From the NCBI GenBank assembly GCA_020849935.1, contig JADZFJ010000200.1, forward strand, positions 1-5,980: a DNA stretch of 5,980 nucleotides, in the 5' to 3' direction. Position 1 is the first letter of the stretch. Each line of letters opens with the position of its first letter. A program made the translations under genes and the position numbers. Shown piece by piece: positions 1 to 5,980 of this stretch. The notes below the pieces were generated by a model. That model worked only from the letters and a program-made list of their open reading frames with translations. It was not told where the DNA came from and made no database searches. This stretch comes from Crocinitomix sp. Lineage in GTDB: Bacteria; Bacteroidota; Bacteroidia; Flavobacteriales_D; Crocinitomicaceae.

Positions 1-246
1 AAAAAATACAAAATTCCAATTTTTAGACGGTATTTTCCCCGCATCGAAAAATGGCGATTTGAATACGAAGTATTGAAAGAAAAACTCCTAGCATCCAACA
101 ACGACACCCTTGATGAGGTTGCTCCGAAATTGATGAATCCTAAAAAAGAAATAAAATTACCTTTCCGTGTGGATTTGGTGATTGTTATTGGTATCACCCT
201 TTTAATTATACTTGTCATCTTTTTTCTTAAAACCACTAAAAAATAA
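1..246 (+). CDS. C-terminal end of an unidentified membrane-anchored protein (5' partial)
   Basis: The frame is open from base 1 and gives 81 residues before the TAA at 244-246; the start lies outside the window. The visible part begins with a basic, aromatic-rich stretch (KYKIPIFRRYFPRIEKW), continues as a charged probably helical segment, and ends with one strong membrane helix at about residues 58-76 (VDLVIVIGITLLIILVIFFL) and a short basic tail (KTTKK). The positive-inside rule suggests that the tail is cytoplasmic. The protein is therefore either C-terminally anchored or the last helix of a larger membrane protein. I do not recognise the family. The gene ends 7 bases before the next start, so the two are probably co-transcribed. 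I am confident that it is coding, because a continuous frame ends right before the next gene, but not about its function. Confidence 0.75.
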   Translation, partial: KKYKIPIFRRYFPRIEKWRFEYEVLKEKLLASNNDTLDEVAPKLMNPKKEIKLPFRVDLVIVIGITLLIILVIFFLKTTKK

Positions 247-253
247 TATTTAA

Positions 254-691
254 ATGAAATCAATTAACCTTTTTTTAATCGTCTTGTTCGTAGGTCTTCA
301 TTCGTGTAAAAACCCTGAAGAATTGGCAGTAGAAACCATAGAAAGTACCCCAAGTGCTACCCTCGTGAATGATTTTAACGCGTTTAACAATTCGGCACCA
401 ACTGGCATTACGGCGGTGGCAATTAAAGGAAATAAAATGAGTATAACGGTTCAGTATAATGGTGGATGTCAGAAACATAATTTTCAATTATTGGGTCACC
501 GTATGATTTCAAAATCGTTGCCTCCACAACGAAGCATTCGTTTGTTTCACGATGCTAAAGGCGATGACTGTCGCGAATTAGTGCAAGAAGTGTTGGTTTT
601 TGAAATTTCCGCTTTGGGGTATAACAACGAAGCAACCACCCTTATTTTGGATGGTTATGAACCACAAATTTTGTTTACACCTTCGAAATAG
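254..691 (+). CDS. Small predicted lipoprotein of unknown function
   Basis: The product is 145 residues. It has a type II signal peptide: MKS, a hydrophobic core at about residues 5-15, and a lipobox LHSC with the lipidated Cys at position 18. The mature protein (about 127 residues) looks beta-rich. Its two remaining cysteines, C72 (in NGGCQKH) and C106 (in GDDCREL), could form a disulfide in the periplasm. Between them lies a conserved-looking segment, MISKSLPPQRSIRLFHD. The pattern of a GGC motif followed by SLPPQR resembles small uncharacterised lipoproteins I associate with Bacteroidota, but I know of no assigned function. After the Cys the sequence is KNPEE, loosely like the acidic surface-export signals of Bacteroidota lipoproteins; whether it faces the periplasm or the cell surface is open. 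It starts 7 bases after the preceding gene with no separate promoter visible, so an operon is likely. It converges on hemB. Confidence 0.85.
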   Translation: MKSINLFLIVLFVGLHSCKNPEELAVETIESTPSATLVNDFNAFNNSAPTGITAVAIKGNKMSITVQYNGGCQKHNFQLLGHRMISKSLPPQRSIRLFHDAKGDDCRELVQEVLVFEISALGYNNEATTLILDGYEPQILFTPSK

Positions 692-711
692 TCGATAGAG
701 GTTTAATCAGC

Positions 712-1686
712 TCAAATAGTGGAATATAATTTAGCAAAATCTTTCGCAAAATACGTTAAGATCACATCTGCCCCTGCCCGTTTAATGCTCAACAACATTT
801 CTGGCATTGCTTTTTCGTAAGACAACCATCCCTTTTCACAGGCTGCCTGGAGCATGGCATATTCGCCACTGACATTGTAAGCAGCAATCGGTAAAACACT
901 GGATTCTTTGAGTAAATGAATCACGTCTAAATAACAAAGTGCAGGTTTAACCATTAAAAAATCTGCCCCTTCTAGTGTATCCAATTCTGCTTCGCGTAAG
1001 GCCTCAATTTTATTGGCAGGATTCATTTGATACGTCTTTTTATCGCCATTTTTTGGTGCTGAATCCAAGGCTTCGCGGAAAGGTCCATAAAATGCACTTG
1101 CATATTTTGCTGTATAAGACATAATCGACGTGTCTTCGAAACCATTTTTATCCAAAGCATCGCGGATCGCTCCAACCCGACCATCCATCATGTCAGATGG
1201 TCCAATAATATCAATACCCGCTTGGGCTTGACAGACGGCCATATCCGCTAAAATTGGCAAGGTTCGATCATTTAAAATGAGTCCATTTTCAACATAGCCA
1301 TCGTGTCCGTCCGAACTGTAAGGATCCATGGCAACATCACTCATCAAAACAATGGATGGAAATCTTTCTTTTAATAGTCGAATTGCTTCTAAATAAAAAT
1401 TTGAAGCATTTAGCCCATAAGAAGCCGTTTTATCTTTCAATTGATCAGGAACAGCAGGAAATAAAACGAAGGATTTTATACCCAACGGAATACAGGCATC
1501 AATTTCATGCATCAAATCACTTAAATTCATTCGAAAAATCCCCGGCATGGACCCAATTTCTTGTTTCTCTAAATGCGATTCGAGCAAAAATATGGGGTAA
1601 ATGAGTTGAGATGGCCGCAAATAGGTCTCTTCAATCATATTTCGAATCACTTCGTTTTTTCTATTTCTTCGAGGTCTTATTTGCAT
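712..1686 (-). CDS. hemB: Porphobilinogen synthase (delta-aminolevulinic acid dehydratase)
   Basis: This cytoplasmic enzyme condenses two 5-aminolevulinate molecules into porphobilinogen, the second common step of tetrapyrrole (heme) synthesis. With the start at 1686 it is 324 residues, the usual HemB length. The N-terminus MQIRPRRNRKNEVIRNMIEE is the typical arm. The two Schiff-base lysines are visible as K194 (in SYTAKYAS) and K247 (in FLMVKPA), matching the numbering of known HemB proteins. The metal loop reads SDVAMDPYSSDGHDG: the three zinc cysteines of the E. coli type are replaced by A119, D121 and D129, which places it in the Asp-type, Mg-dependent group known from Pseudomonas aeruginosa. 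An in-frame ATG at 1734 would add 16 residues (MWQKL...), but it lies upstream of the likely -7 promoter element, so 1686 is preferred. No other hem genes are visible; the gene appears monocistronic, with its own promoter at 1701-1733. Confidence 0.97.
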   Translation of the reverse strand: MQIRPRRNRKNEVIRNMIEETYLRPSQLIYPIFLLESHLEKQEIGSMPGIFRMNLSDLMHEIDACIPLGIKSFVLFPAVPDQLKDKTASYGLNASNFYLEAIRLLKERFPSIVLMSDVAMDPYSSDGHDGYVENGLILNDRTLPILADMAVCQAQAGIDIIGPSDMMDGRVGAIRDALDKNGFEDTSIMSYTAKYASAFYGPFREALDSAPKNGDKKTYQMNPANKIEALREAELDTLEGADFLMVKPALCYLDVIHLLKESSVLPIAAYNVSGEYAMLQAACEKGWLSYEKAMPEMLLSIKRAGADVILTYFAKDFAKLYSTI

Positions 1687-1700
1687 GACATTTTTTTTTG

Positions 1701-1733
1701 CAAATTTACAATTAATGGTCAATTTCTGCCACA
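1701..1733 (-). promoter_or_regulatory. hemB promoter, Bacteroidota type
   Basis: Reading the minus strand, TAAATTTG (1708 down to 1701) matches the Bacteroidota -7 consensus TAnnTTTG in every fixed position. A TGTG at 1733-1730, 21 bases upstream, matches the -33 TTTG in three of four bases. Transcription would begin inside or just after the A-rich run ahead of the ATG at 1686, leaving a 5' leader of roughly 8-10 bases at most. This supports the shorter hemB start. The -7 match is clear; the -33 match is only moderate. Confidence 0.6.
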
Positions 1734-1744
1734 TTTTTGACCTG

Positions 1745-1771
1745 GTTCATCATCGAATTAACAATGTTCAT
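1745..1771. repeat. Short direct repeat GTTCAT between the divergent promoters
   Basis: GTTCAT occurs at 1745-1750 and 1766-1771, exactly 21 bases apart, about two helical turns, in the region between the hemB promoter and the transporter-operon promoter. This spacing would suit a dimeric regulator bound to one face of the DNA, but six-base repeats occur by chance and there is no further support. Confidence 0.15.
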
Positions 1772-1810
1772 GCGGTATTTGAATATTTTATCGTTTACTA
1801 TCATTAAATG

Positions 1811-1842
1811 TTTGAGTAAATCGATTTATTTTTTTAGTTTTG
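1811..1842 (+). promoter_or_regulatory. Promoter of the lipoprotein-ABC transporter operon, Bacteroidota type
   Basis: TTTG at 1811-1814 (-33) and TAGTTTTG at 1835-1842 (-7, consensus TAnnTTTG) are both perfect matches to the Bacteroidota housekeeping promoter, with a 20-base spacer in the expected range. The start of transcription should fall near 1847-1850, giving a leader of about 10 bases before the ATG at 1858. The in-frame TTG at 1840-1842 is part of the -7 element, so it cannot be the translation start of this transcript. Confidence 0.7.
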
Positions 1843-1857
1843 AAACAAATTAAAGCT

Positions 1858-2772
1858 ATGAATTCTGCCTTTTCTTTATTATCGACCTTTTTTGTAGGTT
1901 TTGTCCTATTTTCTTGTAGCGGAGATGGTGTGGATGTATCATCTGATCAACCAGATAGCGATGAACTTATTGTGGTAACTGATGATGTTTTGGACTCGAC
2001 AGAAGCCATGAACACGAACATTAACGGTAAAATATTCAGCATCCCATCGCCAATTCAGATGGTTAGTTTAATCAAAAAACAAGATGACGTTTATAACGAA
2101 TCTGTTATGACCGATGCAGGGAACGTTGATAATTTTACTACAACCTTTAAACGAGCGATTAATATGGGAGTTTATGGGGCCGATTTAGGGTATGCGACCA
2201 TTTATGAGAAAAATCTTCAAGCCGTTTCATACTTAAATTCAGTCGATAAACTTTCAACAGAACTTGGCATTGCTGGTGCCTTTGATGCCGATTTGGTACA
2301 ACGATTTATCGACAATGGAAACAATCAAGATTCGATGCTCATTATTATGTCAGAAGGATACCGAAAAGGCGATCAATTTTTGAAAGATAATGAACAACAT
2401 GATGTGGCTTCCCTTATCTTAACTGGGGGTTGGATTGAATCTATGTATTTTGCCACAACTTCATTTCAAAAAACAAAAGATCAAGAAATTGCGAATCGAA
2501 TAGGTGAACAAAAAACAGCTTTAAAGACGATTGTTGACCTCTTGACGGACTTTAACGGAGAAGGTACCTATACCGATTTAATTACAAAATTGAAAGACTT
2601 ACAAACTGATTTTGATAAAATTGAATTCAACTATGAATTTATTGAACCGGTAACGATTCCTGAAAAATTTCAAACCAATATCAGAAGCAAATCTTATGTC
2701 AAAATTGATGACAAAATTATTGCAAGTATTACCAAAAAAATTAAGACAATCAGAAACGAACTAATAGGATAA
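1858..2772 (+). CDS. Predicted lipoprotein, first gene of the ABC transporter operon
   Basis: The product is 304 residues. The start at ATG 1858 was chosen because the upstream TTG at 1840 sits inside the promoter. The N-terminus is a lipoprotein signal: a hydrophobic core at residues 4-18 and a lipobox LFSC with the lipidated Cys at 20. Then comes an acidic, probably unstructured linker (about residues 21-50, many Asp and Glu), which would hold the domain away from the membrane or act as an outer-membrane or surface sorting signal. The rest looks mostly helical and has no other cysteine. Distinctive segments are KIFSIPSPIQ (about 58-67), MGVYGADLGYATIYE (103-117) and LTGGWIES (188-195). The C-terminus is Lys-rich. 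I associate this pattern with uncharacterised Bacteroidota proteins and know of no function. The next gene begins 2 bases after its stop, so the two are translationally linked; an accessory or sensory role with the downstream transporter is inference. Confidence 0.88.
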   Translation: MNSAFSLLSTFFVGFVLFSCSGDGVDVSSDQPDSDELIVVTDDVLDSTEAMNTNINGKIFSIPSPIQMVSLIKKQDDVYNESVMTDAGNVDNFTTTFKRAINMGVYGADLGYATIYEKNLQAVSYLNSVDKLSTELGIAGAFDADLVQRFIDNGNNQDSMLIIMSEGYRKGDQFLKDNEQHDVASLILTGGWIESMYFATTSFQKTKDQEIANRIGEQKTALKTIVDLLTDFNGEGTYTDLITKLKDLQTDFDKIEFNYEFIEPVTIPEKFQTNIRSKSYVKIDDKIIASITKKIKTIRNELIG

Positions 2773-2774
2773 CA

Positions 2775-3206
2775 ATGAAAAAACTACTTTTAATACTCAT
2801 ATTATTCGTTTTATCTGGAGCAAGCTTTTCACAAGAATGTGATTCGTTAACTCGGATTTGCAATAAATTACTTTCTGCGGATGCAAAAAAAGGGAAAGTT
2901 TTTATTTCAGATGGACAGGTGTACAAAGCCTTTGTTGATGCTGAACAAGCGGCCGAATTTAAGGTAACTTTATATGGGGGATCAACCTATCGAATAGCAG
3001 CAACGGCAGGCGAAAAAGATAATTACGTGATCTTTAATGTTTATGATAAAGAACGAAATTTACTTTTTACGAACAAGGATTATAAAAACAAACCGTATTG
3101 GGATTTCAAAATCGACAATACCTTGGATTGTTACATTGAGGCGTATTTGGATGTGGACAAAAAAGTGTCAGGTTGCATAGTTGTGCTTCTTGGATTTCAA
3201 AAATAA
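2775..3206 (+). CDS. Secreted periplasmic protein of unknown function
   Basis: The product is 143 residues. It has a classical signal peptide, MKK followed by a strong hydrophobic core (LLLILILFVL), with cleavage probably near SFSQ at position 20. There is no lipobox, since C22 is not preceded by a suitable motif, so the product should be soluble in the periplasm. The mature part (about 123 residues) looks beta-rich: VYKAFVDAEQAAEFKVTLY, GGSTYRIAATAGEKDN, VIFNVYDKERNLLFTNKDY. Four cysteines (C22, C29, C119, C134) would allow two disulfides. The fold may be a small beta-sandwich, but that is a guess from the strand pattern. The gene starts 2 bases after the lipoprotein stop and ends 21 bases before the transporter, so it is the middle gene of an operon. 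I do not recognise a named family; it probably works with the lipoprotein and the transporter. Confidence 0.87.
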   Translation: MKKLLLILILFVLSGASFSQECDSLTRICNKLLSADAKKGKVFISDGQVYKAFVDAEQAAEFKVTLYGGSTYRIAATAGEKDNYVIFNVYDKERNLLFTNKDYKNKPYWDFKIDNTLDCYIEAYLDVDKKVSGCIVVLLGFQK

Positions 3207-3227
3207 AACAGATAAGTTTTCTCGTAA

Positions 3228-5980
3228 ATGAGCCAACGAATATTAAAAGCCTTAATGCAATTGTTCGCAATTATTGCGAGAGTTGATGAAGAAATTGACA
3301 TGCACAATCCTGTAACGCAGGGGAATGGCAGAAAAATTGTCCATGCTTTTTTGACCCAAGAATTAGGCTCGGCTGCAGTTGAAGAATATTTAAACCTTTT
3401 TGATGAATTTTTGATTGCTTATCAAGGCAAATCTGACAAAAAAGACGGGGTTCGAAAAAAGACTTCTGTTCATTCAGTAAAAGTATTACGGATCTGTACT
3501 CAAATAAATGAAGAATTAGCGCAACGCCAAAAAATGATTGTGTTGGTGCGAATTCTCGAATTTATCAATGCCAATGAATCGGTTGCAGATCAAGAATTAG
3601 AATTCGCACAAACCGTTGCCGACACGTTTAACTTGTCGATGGAAGAATACAATGAAATTAAAGATTTCGTTGAAACTCCACTTGGAAAAGTGATTGATGA
3701 TTCAAATTTGTTGTACATCACAGGAAATCAAGTTGAAAATTTCGTTCACGCTAAACACATCTATTCAGAAGGCATTGAAGGAGAAATTCGAGTATTAAAA
3801 ATTGAAAGCGTTAATTTTCATTTCTTTAAATATTTGGGGGAATCTGAATTGAATGTGAATGGGCAGCCTGTGCGACCGTATCGTCATTTAATTTTAAATC
3901 AAGGAAGCTCTATTCGATCATCGAAAGTGAGTCCGATTTATTACAGTGATATTATTGGTAAATTTTTGGCAGACAATACACAAACTAAAATTGTCTTTAA
4001 AGCTGAAAATGTTATTTACCGATTTAAGGGGGGGAATATTGGACTTCACAATTTTAATTTTGAAGAAGAATCTGGGTCTCTACTCGGAATTATGGGGGGA
4101 TCTGGTGCTGGAAAATCGACATTGTTAAATGTATTAAATGGCAACTACACGCCAAATGAAGGGGCGGTGACCATTAATGGCGTTGACATTCATAAAGAAA
4201 AAAGTAAAATTGAAGGGGTCATCGGGTATGTTTCGCAAGATGATTTATTGATTGAGGAATTATCTGTTTACCAAAATCTATTTTATAACGCTAAACTTTG
4301 TTTTGGTGGCTTGAGTGAGCGAATGATTGCGAAAAAAGTATTATCCCTTTTAAAATCTTTGGGCTTATACGAAATCAGAGAGCTTAAAGTTGGAAGTCCA
4401 CTTGATAAAACAATTTCTGGAGGACAACGAAAACGGGTAAATATTGCGTTAGAGTTAATTCGAGAGCCATCTGTTTTATTTGTCGATGAGCCAACATCTG
4501 GACTATCTTCACGTGACTCAGAAAATATCATGGACCTTTTAAAAGAGCTTGCCTTAAAAGGCAAACTTATTTTTGTGGTCATCCACCAACCTTCTTCGGA
4601 CATTTTCAAAATGTTTGATAAATTATTGATTTTAGACGTTGGCGGTTATCCAATTTACAATGGAAATCCAGTGGATGCCGTGATTTATTTCAAAAATCTC
4701 ATCAACCACGCAAAAAGTAATGAAAGTGAATGCCCTGTTTGCGGGAATGTAAACCCTGAACAGATTTTTAATATTATTGAATCGAAAGTTGTTGACGAAT
4801 ACGGCTCAATGACACAGCATCGAAAAGTATCCCCTAAAGAATGGAATGATCATTATTTAGAAGAACGGAAAAAGAATACGCATCTAATTGAACATGTTGG
4901 CAATGAAATTCCGGAGAGTACTTTTAAAAAACCAACTATTTTTAGTCAACTAGGTGTTTTCTTTATTCGAGATGTACTTTCCAAATTGACCAACAAACAA
5001 TACATGATCATTAATTTGTTGGAAGCACCGGTACTGGCTTTTGTATTGTCATTCTTCGTGAAATTTTACAATAGCAATGAGGGGGACGTCTATACATTTA
5101 GTGAAAATCAAAACATCCCACCGTTTTTATTTATTTCGGTGATTGTTGCCTTATTTATCGGACTCACCGTAGCTGCGGAGGAAATTATTAAAGATCAAAA
5201 AATCCTAAAGCGAGAAAGTTTCTTAAATCTCAGCCGGGGCTCATATTTAGCTTCCAAAATATCGATCATGTTCATTATATCAGCCATCCAAATGTTGTTA
5301 TTTGTGTTGATTGGTAATACAATATTGGAAATTAGGGGGATGTGGCTCGAATACTGGCTGATTCTTTTCAGTTTATCTTGTTTTGCGAACTTGTTGGGGC
5401 TAAATATTTCTGCAAGTTTCAATTCGGTCAAAGTAATTTATATCTTGATTCCAATTTTGATCATTCCTCAGCTACTTTTTAGTGGGGTGATTGTAAAATT
5501 TGACAAGTTACATCCTTTGTTTGGCGATGAAAGTGCCGTTCCGTTTGTGGGGAATGTCATGGCTTCTCGTTGGGCGTATGAGGCTTTGGCTGTCACACAA
5601 TTCAAAGACAATGAATACAATGAGATTTTCTTTGAATATGAAAAAAATAAAAGTTTCGCCTCTTGGAAAAAGGATTATTGGTTGCAAGAATTAAATGCAG
5701 AATTAGATTTTGTAAAGACGAATTTTTCAGATCCAACCAAAAAAGAAGAATTAAAAATTTCATTTGAAATCTTAACCAATGAAATTGAAAGAGAGCAAAC
5801 GTTTATTAAAAATTTAAAATGTGAGCAATGTTGTGATGAACTGAGTCTTGAGAAATTCAAACCAGAAACCTACGACAAAGTGAAGGATTATTTAAACATT
5901 CTTAAATCTCATTATAAATCAATTGTAGATAAAAATAGAATTAAAATTGACGCCAAAACAAAAGAAATTATTGAAAAAAA
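3228..5980 (+). CDS. ABCG-type transporter with TerB-like and FHA-like N-terminal domains (3' partial)
   Basis: The frame is open from ATG 3228 to the window edge with no stop: 917 complete codons. Residues 1-150 are helical; 103-147 resemble TerB-like domains (LVRILEFINANESVADQELE, then NLSMEEYNEI). Residues about 183-255 are beta-rich and FHA-like (GESELNVNGQPV, LNQGSSIRSSKVSPIYYSD). An ATPase domain follows from about 258: Walker A GGSGAGKST 290-298, Q-loop Q337, signature SGGQ 397-400, Walker B LFVDE with D420 and E421, and H-loop H453 in IHQPSS. The D-loop reads SGLSS (S427 instead of the usual Asp). A linker carries CPVC (C502, C505). Five membrane segments are visible at about 593-614, 632-652, 679-700, 709-730 and 736-757, with the ABCG-style motif GLTVAAEEIIKDQKILKRES. 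After these comes a charged helical loop with CEQCC (865-869), predicted periplasmic; a sixth helix should lie beyond the window. As an ABCG-type protein it probably exports a substrate or does mechanical work across the inner membrane; the substrate is unknown. Confidence 0.93.
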   Translation, partial: MSQRILKALMQLFAIIARVDEEIDMHNPVTQGNGRKIVHAFLTQELGSAAVEEYLNLFDEFLIAYQGKSDKKDGVRKKTSVHSVKVLRICTQINEELAQRQKMIVLVRILEFINANESVADQELEFAQTVADTFNLSMEEYNEIKDFVETPLGKVIDDSNLLYITGNQVENFVHAKHIYSEGIEGEIRVLKIESVNFHFFKYLGESELNVNGQPVRPYRHLILNQGSSIRSSKVSPIYYSDIIGKFLADNTQTKIVFKAENVIYRFKGGNIGLHNFNFEEESGSLLGIMGGSGAGKSTLLNVLNGNYTPNEGAVTINGVDIHKEKSKIEGVIGYVSQDDLLIEELSVYQNLFYNAKLCFGGLSERMIAKKVLSLLKSLGLYEIRELKVGSPLDKTISGGQRKRVNIALELIREPSVLFVDEPTSGLSSRDSENIMDLLKELALKGKLIFVVIHQPSSDIFKMFDKLLILDVGGYPIYNGNPVDAVIYFKNLINHAKSNESECPVCGNVNPEQIFNIIESKVVDEYGSMTQHRKVSPKEWNDHYLEERKKNTHLIEHVGNEIPESTFKKPTIFSQLGVFFIRDVLSKLTNKQYMIINLLEAPVLAFVLSFFVKFYNSNEGDVYTFSENQNIPPFLFISVIVALFIGLTVAAEEIIKDQKILKRESFLNLSRGSYLASKISIMFIISAIQMLLFVLIGNTILEIRGMWLEYWLILFSLSCFANLLGLNISASFNSVKVIYILIPILIIPQLLFSGVIVKFDKLHPLFGDESAVPFVGNVMASRWAYEALAVTQFKDNEYNEIFFEYEKNKSFASWKKDYWLQELNAELDFVKTNFSDPTKKEELKISFEILTNEIEREQTFIKNLKCEQCCDELSLEKFKPETYDKVKDYLNILKSHYKSIVDKNRIKIDAKTKEIIEK

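Noticed and set aside
275..487. Minus-strand open frame of 70 codons
   Set aside because: Lies opposite the well-supported small lipoprotein gene, with no start signal and no recognisable protein pattern.
692..711. Terminator between the convergent lipoprotein and hemB genes
   Set aside because: The 20-base gap has no inverted repeat and no T-run in either direction.
1356..1604. Plus-strand open frame of 82 codons
   Set aside because: Wholly antisense to hemB, whose family assignment is certain.
3190..3220. Possible internal promoter before the transporter: TTG at 3190-3192, 20 bases, then TAAGTTTT at 3213-3220
   Set aside because: The -7 element lacks the final G of TAnnTTTG, and the genes are tightly spaced; co-transcription from 1811-1842 explains expression.
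3946..4128. Plus-strand open frame of 60 codons
   Set aside because: Out-of-frame shadow of the transporter gene, covering the region that encodes the start of the ATPase domain.
4283..4609. Minus-strand open frame of 108 codons
   Set aside because: Antisense to the signature, Walker B and H-loop coding region of the transporter; a conserved sense strand explains the absence of stops.
4731..5834. Cysteine motifs CPVC and CEQCC as one joint zinc or iron-sulfur site
   Set aside because: By predicted topology they lie on opposite sides of the membrane, so they cannot form a shared site.
5195..5860. Three short open frames (5195-5431 minus, 5500-5694 plus, 5675-5860 minus)
   Set aside because: All are shadows of the transporter frame, which runs without a stop through this region and encodes ABCG-like membrane segments.

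Overview
The window looks like chromosomal DNA from a member of the Bacteroidota, most likely a flavobacterium-like organism. It is AT-rich. Two promoters match the Bacteroidota form (a -7 element TAnnTTTG with a TTTG-like -33 element), Shine-Dalgarno sequences are weak or absent, lipoprotein signals are typical of the phylum, and HemB has an Asp-type metal site. I cannot name a genus from the sequence alone. There are no tRNAs, rRNAs, mobile elements, CRISPR arrays or long repeats, and no gene-free stretch above 300 bases.

Layout. Left (1-691, + strand): the C-terminal end of a gene that enters from outside, with one membrane segment close to its end, followed 7 bases later by a small lipoprotein of unknown function. 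Middle (712-1686, - strand): hemB, the porphobilinogen synthase of heme biosynthesis, converging on the lipoprotein gene with a 20-base gap. Bases 1687-1857 hold two divergent promoters. Right (1858-5980, + strand): a compact three-gene unit. It encodes a 304-residue lipoprotein, a 143-residue secreted protein starting 2 bases after the lipoprotein stop, and, 21 bases further on, a very long ABCG-type transporter that is still open at the window edge (917 complete codons visible).

The transporter is the most interesting item. It has a TerB-like helical N-terminus and a small beta-rich FHA-like segment. These are followed by an ABCG-type ATPase domain, a cytoplasmic linker with a CPVC motif, five visible membrane segments, and a long charged helical loop with a CxxCC motif that should face the periplasm. 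Its two upstream partners are both exported, one lipid-anchored and one soluble. The set therefore reads as a trans-envelope export or signalling complex: cytoplasmic sensing domains, an ATP-driven inner-membrane pump, and periplasmic or outer-membrane accessory proteins. I recognise the sequence patterns as recurring in Bacteroidota but know of no established function or substrate, so the functional model is inference.

Two starts need correcting from the longest open frames. hemB should begin at 1686, not 1734, and the large lipoprotein at ATG 1858, not TTG 1840. In both cases the longer frame runs through the gene's own promoter.
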